Shown here: one piece after another, positions 16,598 through 22,932 of the stretch
Layout: the number at the start of each line of letters is the position of its first letter
How positions within the stretch are numbered: the first letter of the stretch is position 1
Source: Pseudomonadota bacterium
Lineage (GTDB): Bacteria; Myxococcota; Myxococcia; Myxococcales; Anaeromyxobacteraceae
Direction of reading: 5' to 3'
Length of the DNA stretch: 26,178 bases
NCBI GenBank assembly: GCA_023428085.1
Contig: JAEYZK010000062.1
Coordinates: 1 to 26,178, forward strand
Made by a program: the position numbers and the translations under genes
The notes under the pieces: model-generated
The model's database searches: none
Told to the model about the DNA's origin: nothing
The model's input: the letters and a program-made list of their open reading frames with translations, nothing else

Positions 16598-17329
16598 TCA
16601 GTGTTGGCCGGCCGCCAGGAGCGCCCGCGCGCGCTCCAGGTCCTCCGGCGTGTCGATCCCGAACCCGCGATACGTGGTCTCTGCGACCTGGATCCTGTAG
16701 CCATGCTCCAGCGCCCGGAGCTGCTCCAGCGACTCCTCCTGCTCCAGCCGTCCCGGCGCGAGCGCGGCGAACCGTTCCAGGAACTCCGCGGTGAAGGCAT
16801 ACATGCCCACGTGCGCGCGCAGAAGTGGCGAGTTGCCGCCGGCACGCCGGAACGGGATGGGCGAGCGCGAGAAGTAGAGCGCGCGGCCCTGGAGGTCGGT
16901 GACGACCTTCACCACCTGCGGCCGTTCGACCTCGTCCGGATCGATCGGCCGCACCAGCGTCCCCATCTCCGCGCCGCCGTCCATCGCGCGGACGAGCGTC
17001 TCGATCGCCTCCGGCTCGATGAGCGGCTCGTCGCCCTGGAGGTTCACGACCAGGGTCGGCCGCGGCGCGAGCTGGCGCGCCGCCTGGGCCACCCGATCGG
17101 TGCCGGTCGAGGCGGGCCCGGTGAGGATCGCCCGCCCGCCCGCCTGGTCGACGGCCTCCGCGATCCGCTCGTCGTCGGTCGCGACCGCGACCACGTCCAC
17201 GCCGCGCGCCTGCGCTGCGCGCGCCACCACGTGGGCGATGACGGGCTTCCCTGCCAGGTCGGCGAGGGGCTTCCCCGGGAACCGCTGGGCTCCGAACCGG
17301 GCCGGGATGATGACCGCGACGCGTCTCAA
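16598..17329 (-). CDS. kdsB: 3-deoxy-manno-octulosonate cytidylyltransferase (CMP-KDO synthetase)
   Basis: A 243-residue enzyme that couples CTP to KDO, the rate-limiting activation step for the LPS inner core. The nucleotide-binding opening IIPARFGAQRFPGKPLADLAGKP (about 7-29) has the family P-A-R-x-x-S/A-x-R-x-PGKPL pattern. Other motifs are VVNLQGDEPLIEP at 94-106, the Mg2+-binding region, and HVGMYAFTAEFL near 174-185. The start is a TTG, because no ATG or GTG lies upstream of the first beta strand in frame. A strong -35/-10 pair places transcription only a few bases before this TTG, so the message is nearly leaderless. It leads the minus-strand LPS block. wecB is divergent from the other side of a 226-bp gap. 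Confidence 0.95.
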   Translation of the reverse strand: MRRVAVIIPARFGAQRFPGKPLADLAGKPVIAHVVARAAQARGVDVVAVATDDERIAEAVDQAGGRAILTGPASTGTDRVAQAARQLAPRPTLVVNLQGDEPLIEPEAIETLVRAMDGGAEMGTLVRPIDPDEVERPQVVKVVTDLQGRALYFSRSPIPFRRAGGNSPLLRAHVGMYAFTAEFLERFAALAPGRLEQEESLEQLRALEHGYRIQVAETTYRGFGIDTPEDLERARALLAAGQH

Positions 17330-17340
17330 ACCGGGGCACC

Positions 17341-17369
17341 AACCTACGCTTGGGGTCCGTGCTCGTCAA
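17341..17369 (-). promoter_or_regulatory. Strong sigma-70-type promoter for kdsB
   Basis: On the minus strand TTGACG (17364-17369, five of six matches to TTGACA) is separated by exactly 17 bp from TAGGTT (17341-17346). The -10 box ends 11 nt before the TTG start codon at 17329, leaving a leader of roughly 4-5 nt and no ribosome-binding site. It probably drives kdsB and pyrG and may reach further down the LPS block. Confidence 0.65.
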
Positions 17370-17441
17370 CGAGGTCCAGCGCGCAGGTCCTAACGGATCG
17401 ATCTGACAACGAATTGCTCGGGCTGCCGCCCTCGCCCCGAC

Positions 17442-17506
17442 GGCGGGCGGAGCCCGCCTCCTCCGGGAATTCGGATCGTACCCGGCCAGGCAGGCCGGGC
17501 CTGGCC
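17442..17506. other. Two hairpins in the kdsB-wecB divergent region
   Basis: GGCGGGC (17442-17448) and GCCCGCC (17452-17458) form a 7-bp stem with a 3-nt loop. GGCCAGGC (17484-17491) and GCCTGGCC (17499-17506) form an 8-bp stem with a 7-nt loop. Neither is followed by a T-run. They lie 50-115 bp before wecB and could be protein-binding dyads or structure in a wecB leader. Confidence 0.35.
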
Positions 17507-17555
17507 CGGGCCGGGGCTCGCCGGGGCGGCGGGCGCACCCGACCTTTCCTGGCGC

Positions 17556-18668
17556 ATGCTCGTCCTCCACGTCGTGGGCGCCCGCCCGAACTTCATGAAG
17601 GTCGCGCCGCTCCTCGAGGCGCTCCGCCGGCGCGGGATGGCGCAGCGGCTCGTCCACACCGGCCAGCACTTCGACGAGAAGATGAGCGGCGTCTTCTTCT
17701 CCGAGCTGGGCCTGCCGCGCCCCGACGAGGACCTCGGCGTCGGGTCGGGCTCGCACGGGGAGCAGACCGGGCGGGTGATGATCGCCTTCGAGCGGTGCCT
17801 CCTCGACCGTGCGCCGCGGCCCGACCTCGTGGTCGTGCCGGGCGACGTCAACTCGACGCTCGCGGCGGGCCTCGTCGCGGCGAAGCTCGGGATCCCCGTC
17901 GCGCACCTCGAGGCGGGGCTGCGGAGCTTCGACCGCGCGATGCCGGAGGAGCTGAACCGCGTCGCGGTCGATCACCTGTCCGACCTGCTCCTCACCCCCA
18001 GCCCCGACGCCGACGAGAACCTGGCGCGCGAGGGGATCCCGGCGTCGCGGATCGCGCGCGTCGGGAACCTCATGATCGACACCCTGCGGGTCCACCTCGC
18101 CGCGGCCCGGGCGCGGCGCGTGCCCGAGGCGCTGGGGCTCGCGCCGGGCGGCTACGCAGTCGTCACGCTGCACCGGCCGTCGAACGTGGACGAGCCGGCC
18201 GTCCTCGGCCGCCTCCTCGGCGCGCTCGCCGAGGTCGCGGCGGCGCTGCCGGTCGTCTTCCCCGTGCACCCGCGGACCCGCGCGCGGATCGCCGCCGCCG
18301 GCCTCGAGCGCGAGGCCGCCGCGCTCCGGCTCGTCGAGCCGCTCGGCTACCTGGAGTTCCTCTCCCTGACGAGCGCCGCGCGGCTCGTCCTCACCGACTC
18401 CGGCGGGCTGCAGGAGGAGTCCACGGCGCTCGGCATCCCCTGCCTCACGCTGCGCGAGAACACCGAGCGGCCGATCACCGTCACCGAGGGGACGAACGAG
18501 GTGGTCGGCACCGACCCCGAGCGGATCCTCCGCGCCGCGCGCCGCGCGCTCGACGCCGCGCCGCCGCAGGGGAGGGTCCCGGCGCTCTGGGACGGCCGCG
18601 CGGGGGAGCGGGCCGCCGACGCGGTCTGCGCGTTCCTGGGGATCGGGCAGGAGCGGGCGATGGGGTGA
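17556..18668 (+). CDS. wecB: UDP-N-acetylglucosamine 2-epimerase (non-hydrolysing)
   Basis: A 370-residue cytosolic enzyme interconverting UDP-GlcNAc and UDP-ManNAc for surface polysaccharide synthesis. The opening HVVGARPNFMKVAPL is the family N-terminal motif. The catalytic and binding residues seen in E. coli WecB have counterparts: Asp97 in VPGDVNSTLAA, Glu119 in AHLEAGLRS, Glu131/132 in MPEELNR and the histidine in VTLHRPSNVDE near 210. LTDSGGLQEESTALGIPCLTLRENTERP (about 280-307) is the C-terminal nucleotide-binding segment. No glycosyltransferase or ManNAc dehydrogenase gene is adjacent, so the destination polymer is unknown. The ATG has no obvious ribosome-binding site. Confidence 0.95.
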   Translation: MLVLHVVGARPNFMKVAPLLEALRRRGMAQRLVHTGQHFDEKMSGVFFSELGLPRPDEDLGVGSGSHGEQTGRVMIAFERCLLDRAPRPDLVVVPGDVNSTLAAGLVAAKLGIPVAHLEAGLRSFDRAMPEELNRVAVDHLSDLLLTPSPDADENLAREGIPASRIARVGNLMIDTLRVHLAAARARRVPEALGLAPGGYAVVTLHRPSNVDEPAVLGRLLGALAEVAAALPVVFPVHPRTRARIAAAGLEREAAALRLVEPLGYLEFLSLTSAARLVLTDSGGLQEESTALGIPCLTLRENTERPITVTEGTNEVVGTDPERILRAARRALDAAPPQGRVPALWDGRAGERAADAVCAFLGIGQERAMG

Positions 18669-18717
18669 GGCGGACGGGATCCCGGGCGCGGGATCCACGC
18701 CCGCCTGCCCGCCCGCT

Positions 18718-18731
18718 CCGGCGCGCGCCGG
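18718..18731. repeat. 14-bp GC palindrome before the rluA-family gene
   Basis: CCGGCGCGCGCCGG is a perfect palindrome placed where the -35 to -10 spacer of the candidate promoter would be. It could be an operator, but such GC-only palindromes are common by chance at this base composition. Confidence 0.25.
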
Positions 18732-18734
18732 TGG

Positions 18735-18740
18735 TATCCT
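18735..18740 (+). promoter_or_regulatory. Candidate -10 element (TATCCT) for the pseudouridine synthase
   Basis: TATCCT lies exactly 6 nt before the GTG at 18747 and there is no Shine-Dalgarno, which is the spacing of a leaderless transcript. No recognisable -35 box is present. Confidence 0.4.
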
Positions 18741-18746
18741 CGGGGC

Positions 18747-19775
18747 GTGCGCCCTCCGGCCCCGAGCTCCGCCGCCGAGCGAACGGATCCCGCGCGGCCT
18801 GGGGGGACCACGGTCCGGGTCCCCTTCACCGTCGAGCCCAACTACGCGGGCTGGCGGCTCGACCACTACCTGAAGGAGAAGATCCGCCGGCTCTCGCGCG
18901 AGCGGGTGCAGCACCTCATCGAGCACCGGCTCGAGAGCCTCGACGGCCGGAGGCTCAAGCCCTCGACGCGGATCCAGCCCGGCCTCCGCTTCGCGCTCCT
19001 CAAGGAGGCGGAGCCCGAGCCGGAGACGCCGATGGAGTTCGCCGTCGTCCACGACGACGACGCGCTCCTCGTCGTGGACAAGCCGGCGGGGCTGCCGGTC
19101 CACCCCACCGCGCGCTACTCCGCCCACACGTTCACGACGCTCGCGCGCGACCGGTTCCCGGAGCGCAAGGTGGATCCGGCGCACCGCCTCGACCGCGAGA
19201 CCTCCGGGCTCCTCGCCTGCGGCGTGCGGCCGGAGGTGACGCGGATCCTGAAGCGCGACTTCGCCAAGGCACGGGTCGCGAAGACCTACCTCGCGCTCGC
19301 GCTGGGCGCGCCGGCGGAGGAGCGGTTCACGGTCGAGGTGCCGCTCGCGCTCACGGGGGCCTCGGCGGTGCGGGTGCGGATGCACGCCGACCCGGCGGGC
19401 CTCGCCTCCGTGACGGAGTTCGAGGTGCTGGGCCGCCGCCGGGCGCCCGACGGCGCGGCGGTGGCGCTCCTCGCCTGCCGGCCGCGCACGGGCCGGCAGC
19501 ACCAGATCCGCGCCCACCTGCACAGCGCCGGGCTGCACCTCGTGGGCGACAAGATCTACGGGCCGGACGAGACCATCTTCGACCGGTTCACGAAGGGGGA
19601 GCTGACCGACGCGGATCGCGCCGTGCTGCGCCTCCCCCGCCACGCGCTCCACGCCTGGCGCCTCGAGCTGCCGCACCCGCTCACGCGGGCGGGGCTGCTC
19701 GTGGAGGCGCCGCTGCCGGCGGATCTGCGGGAGTTCTGGGACGGCTGCGCGCCGGCCGGGGAGGGATGGGCATGA
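18747..19775 (+). CDS. RluA-family RNA pseudouridine synthase
   Basis: A 342-residue enzyme that isomerises uridine to pseudouridine in rRNA or tRNA. An S4-like RNA-binding domain lies at about 35-85 (GWRLDHYLKEKIRRLSRERVQ). The catalytic domain follows with VVDKPAGLPVHPT (109-121) and the motif HRLDRETSGLL with catalytic Asp149. The third family motif, RPRTGRQHQIRAHLHSAGLHLVGDKIYG, lies near 248-275. The S4 domain and motif set resemble RluC/RluD, but the rRNA target cannot be assigned. The insert GPDETIFDRFTKGELTD after DKIYG is family-typical in some bacteria. The first ~22 residues are low in complexity, and an internal start is possible. The stop overlaps the next start by four bases (ATGA). 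Confidence 0.9.
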   Translation: MRPPAPSSAAERTDPARPGGTTVRVPFTVEPNYAGWRLDHYLKEKIRRLSRERVQHLIEHRLESLDGRRLKPSTRIQPGLRFALLKEAEPEPETPMEFAVVHDDDALLVVDKPAGLPVHPTARYSAHTFTTLARDRFPERKVDPAHRLDRETSGLLACGVRPEVTRILKRDFAKARVAKTYLALALGAPAEERFTVEVPLALTGASAVRVRMHADPAGLASVTEFEVLGRRRAPDGAAVALLACRPRTGRQHQIRAHLHSAGLHLVGDKIYGPDETIFDRFTKGELTDADRAVLRLPRHALHAWRLELPHPLTRAGLLVEAPLPADLREFWDGCAPAGEGWA

Positions 19776-20191
19776 TCGATCACGTGACCGGGTTCGTGAC
19801 GGGGCTCGTCGGCGTCTCGCTCGGGCTCGCCGGGCTCCTCCTCGCGCTGCTCGCAGGCCTCCGGATGCTCTGGGTGGTCCGCAGGCGGGACAAGGGCCAC
19901 GTCGCGCGCGGGATCGCGGTCGCCGGGCTCGTGCTCGCGCTCTGCGGCGCGCTCCTCGTCACCGTCGAGGACCAGGCGGGCGACCCGCTCCGCGCCGTCT
20001 CGGATCGCTCGGCCTCCTGGCTCGCGGGGGCCGCGGTCCTGCTCGCGCTCCACGTCGGGTACCGGTCGGCCCGCCGGCGGCCGCGGGGGGCGCGGTCCGT
20101 CGAGCCCGCGGGGCCCGCCGCGCCCGCTCCGCGCCCGGAGCTCGAGCTCGAGGAGCCGGAGCGTCCGCAAGGGGCGGCGGAGCAGGAGTGA
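19772..20191 (+). CDS. Small membrane protein of unknown function
   Basis: A 139-residue protein with three hydrophobic segments at about 7-36, 47-65 and 83-97. Arg/Lys clusters follow the first (RRRDKGHVAR) and third (RRRPRGAR). A Pro/Glu-rich acidic tail runs from 111 to the end. I do not recognise a family. Its ATG overlaps the stop of the pseudouridine synthase (ATGA) and a GGAGG lies about 7 nt upstream inside that gene, so translation is coupled. Coupling to an RNA-modifying enzyme need not mean a shared function. The gene ends 4 bp from the convergent TrmH-family gene, leaving no room for a normal terminator between them. Confidence 0.75.
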   Translation: MIDHVTGFVTGLVGVSLGLAGLLLALLAGLRMLWVVRRRDKGHVARGIAVAGLVLALCGALLVTVEDQAGDPLRAVSDRSASWLAGAAVLLALHVGYRSARRRPRGARSVEPAGPAAPAPRPELELEEPERPQGAAEQE

Positions 20192-20195
20192 CGTC

Positions 20196-20888
20196 TCAGC
20201 CCTGGCGCCGCTCCCGCCGCGCGGCGGCGGCCTCGGCCTTGCCGATGCGCGCGCGCTGCTTCACAGCCAGGACGTAGAACCGCTCGCGCAGCGCCGCGGC
20301 CTCGGGCTCCGGGAGGTCGCCGTGCCGGCCGCGCTCCGCGACGCGCCGCTCGACGGCGTGGGCGATCGAGATCGCGGCCGCGACGGACACGTTGAGCGAC
20401 TGCACGAAGCCGCGCATCGGGATCACGTACTGCGCGTCACAGAGCGCCAGCGCGTCGGCCGAGACGCCGCGGTGCTCGTTCCCGAACACGAGCGCGACCT
20501 TGCCGGCGAAGGAGAGCTCCCCGAGCGGCCGCGATCCGGGGCCGAGGTGCGTGGCGTAGATCGCGTAGCCCTGCGCCTTCAGGTGGCCGAGGCAGTCGCG
20601 CGTCGCCTTCCAGCGGTGCACGTCGAGCCACTTGTCGGCGTTCTGGCTCACCTTCTTGTTGCGGTCGTAGGGCTTCAGGAGGCCCTCGACCACGTGCAGG
20701 TCCTGCACGCCGAACGCCTCGCAGGTGCGGAGCACGGCGTTCACGTTCTGCGGGTCGCAGAACGCCTCCATCACGACCGTGAGCGTCCGGGTGCGGTGGG
20801 CGACGACCTCGTCGATCCGCGCCTTGCGCTCCGGGACGAGGAAGTCCGGGTCGCCGAGGCGGGGGCGGCCGTGCTCCTCGCCGCTCAT
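20196..20888 (-). CDS. TrmH/SpoU-family RNA 2'-O-methyltransferase
   Basis: A 230-residue SPOUT methyltransferase with the three knot motifs: NVNAVLRTCEAFG (48-60, catalytic Arg54), LVFGNEHRGVS (133-143) and VIPMRGFVQSLNVSVAAAI (155-173). Length and the basic C-terminal extension (VKQRARIGKAEAAAARRERR) resemble TrmH, the tRNA Gm18 methyltransferase, rather than RlmB. The substrate is therefore probably the tRNA D-loop guanosine 18. The ATG overlaps the obgE stop by four bases (ATGA), making this the last gene of the rplU-rpmA-obgE unit. Confidence 0.88.
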   Translation of the reverse strand: MSGEEHGRPRLGDPDFLVPERKARIDEVVAHRTRTLTVVMEAFCDPQNVNAVLRTCEAFGVQDLHVVEGLLKPYDRNKKVSQNADKWLDVHRWKATRDCLGHLKAQGYAIYATHLGPGSRPLGELSFAGKVALVFGNEHRGVSADALALCDAQYVIPMRGFVQSLNVSVAAAISIAHAVERRVAERGRHGDLPEPEAAALRERFYVLAVKQRARIGKAEAAAARRERRQG

Positions 20889-21952
20889 CCCTTCGTCCTC
20901 GGCTTGTTGAGCCTGCGCGCCTGGCCGGCGCGCCGCGGCGTCGCCTCCCGGAAGACGGCGCGGCCGATCGCGTCCACGAGCGCGTCCACCCCCTCGCCGG
21001 TCACCGCCGAGATGAGGTGCACCTTGACCGGCTTCTTCCGGCGCGCGAGCAGCTTCGCCAGCTTCTCGCCGCCGGCGCGCGCCTCGGGGACGTCGATCTT
21101 CGTCACCGCGAGGATCTGCGGCTTCCGGGCGAGCTCGGGCGAGTAGAGCGCGAGCTCCTCGTCGATGGCGTCGAGGTCGTGCTTCGGCGCCCGCCCGGGC
21201 TCGGGGTTCGCGCCCTCGACGAGGTGGACGAGCACGCGGCACCGCTCGACGTGGCGGAGGAACTGGTGGCCGAGCCCGGCGCCGGAGTGCGCGCCCTCGA
21301 TGAGGCCCGGGATGTCCGCGACGACGAAGCTCCGCTCGCCGCGCCAGGAGACGACGCCGAGGTTGGGCGTGAGCGTGGTGAAGGGGTAGTCGGCGATCTT
21401 CGGGCGCGCGCGAGAGATGCGGGAGATGAGCGTGGACTTGCCGGCGTTCGGGTAGCCGATGATGCCCACGTCGGCGAGGAGCTTCAGCTCGAGGACGAGG
21501 TCCTTCTCCTCGCCCGGCGTGCCGTCCTCGGCGTGGCGCGGCGCCTGGTTCGTGGACGTCGCGAAGTTCATGTTGCCGAGGCCGCCGCGGCCGCCCCTAG
21601 CGATCACGATCCGGTCCTCGGGGCCGGCGAGATCGACGAGCGTCTCGCCCGTCCGCGCGTCCTTCACCACCGTGCCCGGCGGGACCCGGAGGACGAGGTC
21701 GGCCCCGTCCTTCCCGTTCATGTCCGAGCCGCCGCCGTTCTCGCCGCTCCGCGCCTTGTGCTCGCGCACGTAGCGGTAGTCGAGCAGCGTCGAGAGCTGC
21801 GCGTCCACCGCGAGCACGACGTCGCCGCCCTTCCCGCCGTCGCCGCCGGCGGGCCCGCCGCGGGGGATGAACTTCTCCCGCCGCCACGCCACGGCGCCGT
21901 CGCCGCCGTCGCCGGCCTTCACGCGGATCTGGACCTCGTCGACGAATTTCAC
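20885..21952 (-). CDS. obgE: Obg family GTPase involved in ribosome assembly
   Basis: A 355-residue essential GTPase that binds the 50S particle late in assembly and is linked to stress and (p)ppGpp. The Gly-rich Obg fold spans 1 to about 158 (KAGDGGDGAVAWRREKF, GGPAGGDGGKGGD, NGGGSDMNGKDG). The G domain has G1 GYPNAGKS at 166-173, G3 DIPG at 213-216, G4 TKID at 284-287 and G5 near ISAVTG. The variable C-terminal domain of E. coli ObgE is short here. The start is GTG with GAGGAG 6 nt upstream. That ribosome-binding site is only 2 bp from the 50-bp palindrome at 21967-22016, so leader structure may affect translation. Confidence 0.97.
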   Translation of the reverse strand: MKFVDEVQIRVKAGDGGDGAVAWRREKFIPRGGPAGGDGGKGGDVVLAVDAQLSTLLDYRYVREHKARSGENGGGSDMNGKDGADLVLRVPPGTVVKDARTGETLVDLAGPEDRIVIARGGRGGLGNMNFATSTNQAPRHAEDGTPGEEKDLVLELKLLADVGIIGYPNAGKSTLISRISRARPKIADYPFTTLTPNLGVVSWRGERSFVVADIPGLIEGAHSGAGLGHQFLRHVERCRVLVHLVEGANPEPGRAPKHDLDAIDEELALYSPELARKPQILAVTKIDVPEARAGGEKLAKLLARRKKPVKVHLISAVTGEGVDALVDAIGRAVFREATPRRAGQARRLNKPRTKG

Positions 21953-21966
21953 GTGCAGCTCCTCGA

Positions 21967-22016
21967 GTCGCCCTTCGACTCCGCGGCCGCTGCGCGGCCG
22001 CTACGCTCAGGGCGAC
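21967..22016 (+). repeat. 50-bp REP-like palindrome, copy A
   Basis: The outer stem GTCGCCCT/AGGGCGAC (8 bp) and the inner stem GCGGCCGC/GCGGCCGC (8 bp, triloop TGC) are perfect. Between them is an asymmetric internal loop (TCGACTCC on one side, TACGCTC on the other). Read on the minus strand it has the same plan as copy B: stem, GAGCGTA, stem, GCA loop, stem, GGAGTCGA, stem. It starts 2 bp from the obgE ribosome-binding site. Confidence 0.8.
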
Positions 22017-22136
22017 CGGTGTGGTGCTTCAAACCGACTTCCGGAAGCACGCGGCGACCGGTGTGGTGCTTCAAACCGACTTCCGGAAACACGCGGCGAC
22101 CGGTGTGGTGCTGCAAGCAGACCTCCAGAAATGCCG
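22011..22136 (+). repeat. Tandem repeat, three 42-bp units
   Basis: Units start at 22011, 22053 and 22095, each opening GGCGACCGGTGTGGTGCT. Units 1 and 2 differ at one base; unit 3 diverges after its first 18 bases. The first unit begins inside the end of palindrome A. Unit 1 holds a 7-bp inverted repeat, GTGCTTC (22024-22030) and GAAGCAC (22044-22050). The single change in unit 2 leaves a G-U pair in minus-strand RNA. There are no spacers, so this is not a CRISPR array. Confidence 0.85.
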
Positions 22137-22137
22137 A

Positions 22138-22166
22138 ACGCCGCAAACCCCGGAGGGTTGCGGCGT
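22138..22166 (-). other. Strong hairpin in the rpmA-obgE spacer
   Basis: ACGCCGCAA (22138-22146) and TTGCGGCGT (22158-22166) form a perfect 9-bp stem, extended by CCC (22148-22150) with GGG (22155-22157) past one bulged A, with a CGGA loop. In the rpmA-obgE transcript it is followed by TCGGCATTTCTGG, a weak T-tract, so it could attenuate. Confidence 0.5.
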
Positions 22167-22180
22167 CCTCGTGCTCTCCG

Positions 22181-22230
22181 GCCGTCCTGAGCGTAGGCCC
22201 TGCGCAGCAGGGCCGGAGTCGAAGGACGGC
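22181..22230 (+). repeat. 50-bp REP-like palindrome, copy B (inverted relative to A)
   Basis: The outer stem is GCCGTCCT/AGGACGGC and the inner stem GGCCCTGC/GCAGGGCC, both perfect 8-bp stems, with triloop GCA. The internal loop strands are GAGCGTA and GGAGTCGA, identical to copy A read on the other strand, while both stems differ in sequence yet still pair. GTAG overlaps the base of the inner hairpin, like the conserved tetranucleotide of REP elements. It ends 1 bp from the rpmA stop codon. Confidence 0.8.
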
Positions 22231-22231
22231 G

Positions 22232-22486
22232 TCAGCCCTCGACGATCGACACGATCTTCCGGTCGCCGCGCGTCCGCGAGTACTTCACGGTGCCGTCCAC
22301 GAGCGCGAACAGCGTGTAGTCCTTGCCCATGCCGACGTTCTTGCCCGGGTGGACGAGGGTGCCGACCTGGCGGACCAGGATGTTGCCGGCGATCACCTTC
22401 TCCGAGCCGTACACCTTGATGCCGCGGTGCTGCCCGGGGGAGTCGCGCCCGTTGCGCGAGGAGCCCTGACCTTTTTTGTGAGCCAT
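22232..22486 (-). CDS. rpmA: 50S ribosomal protein L27
   Basis: An 84-residue bL27. The opening MAHKKGQGSSRNGRDSPGQH is diagnostic; this N-terminal tail reaches the peptidyl-transferase centre. There is no cleavable prepeptide of the kind found in Firmicutes. YGSEKVIAGNILVRQVGT and HPGKNVGMGKDYTLFAL complete the fold. The gene follows rplU after 27 bp, as in most bacteria. Its stop codon directly abuts a REP-like palindrome, which may act as a 3' barrier to RNA decay or attenuate transcription into obgE. Confidence 0.98.
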   Translation of the reverse strand: MAHKKGQGSSRNGRDSPGQHRGIKVYGSEKVIAGNILVRQVGTLVHPGKNVGMGKDYTLFALVDGTVKYSRTRGDRKIVSIVEG

Positions 22487-22513
22487 GGTTCGTTGCCTGC
22501 CTTCCGCGCCGGG

Positions 22514-22825
22514 TCAGGCCCGGACCGACGTGATGAGGACCTCGGTGAAGGGCTGGCGGTGACCGCGCTTCTTGGTCCAGCCCTCCTTCTTCTTGCGGAA
22601 GTGGACCACCTTCCGCTGCTTGCCCTGGGAGACGATCTCGCCCTCGACCGCCGCGCCGTTCACGAGCGGCGTGCCGATCTTCGCGGCGCCGTCGCCGCCG
22701 ACGAGCAGGACGTCGAACGCCACCTTGCCGCCGAGGTCACCGGTCAGCTTCTCGATCTTGAGGCGGTCGCCCTGGGCGACGCGATACTGCTTCCCGCCGG
22801 TCCGAATCACCGCGTACATCGCCAT
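22514..22825 (-). CDS. rplU: 50S ribosomal protein L21
   Basis: A 103-residue bL21 that binds 23S rRNA near L20. The opening MAMYAVIRTGGKQYRVAQGDRLKIEKL is the family signature, and KEGWTKKRGHRQPFTEV ends the conserved C-terminal part. GAGGAG precedes the ATG at suitable spacing. It leads the rplU-rpmA-obgE-trmH unit and is served by a near-consensus promoter about 80-105 bp upstream. Confidence 0.98.
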   Translation of the reverse strand: MAMYAVIRTGGKQYRVAQGDRLKIEKLTGDLGGKVAFDVLLVGGDGAAKIGTPLVNGAAVEGEIVSQGKQRKVVHFRKKKEGWTKKRGHRQPFTEVLITSVRA

Positions 22826-22902
22826 CTCCTCGGAATCTGGGGAGGATGTTCTCGGCCTCGCGCGATGGGTTGCCGCGGCGGCCGGGCCTCCGGAAGGGCG
22901 GT

Positions 22903-22932
22903 CATATACGATCCCACCCGCTGGGTTGTCAA
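22903..22932 (-). promoter_or_regulatory. Near-consensus sigma-70 promoter for rplU-rpmA-obgE
   Basis: On the minus strand a perfect TTGACA (22927-22932) is followed after 18 bp by TATATG (22903-22908); taking GTATAT gives 17 bp. It is the best promoter in the window and lies in the only A/T-richer patch of the area. The -35 box overlaps the TGA stop codon of the upstream RND pump gene. The leader would be about 70 nt, long enough for feedback control. Confidence 0.72.

Noticed and set aside
22011..22136. CRISPR-like array
   Set aside because: The repeats are directly adjacent with no unique spacers, there are only three units and no cas genes are nearby.
21867..22419. Open frames through the 42-bp repeats (65-132 codons on either strand, with repeated 14-residue units)
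   Set aside because: The period is a multiple of three and contains no stops, so several frames stay open automatically. Starts lie inside the repeats or neighbouring genes, and no ribosome-binding site or conserved domain is present.
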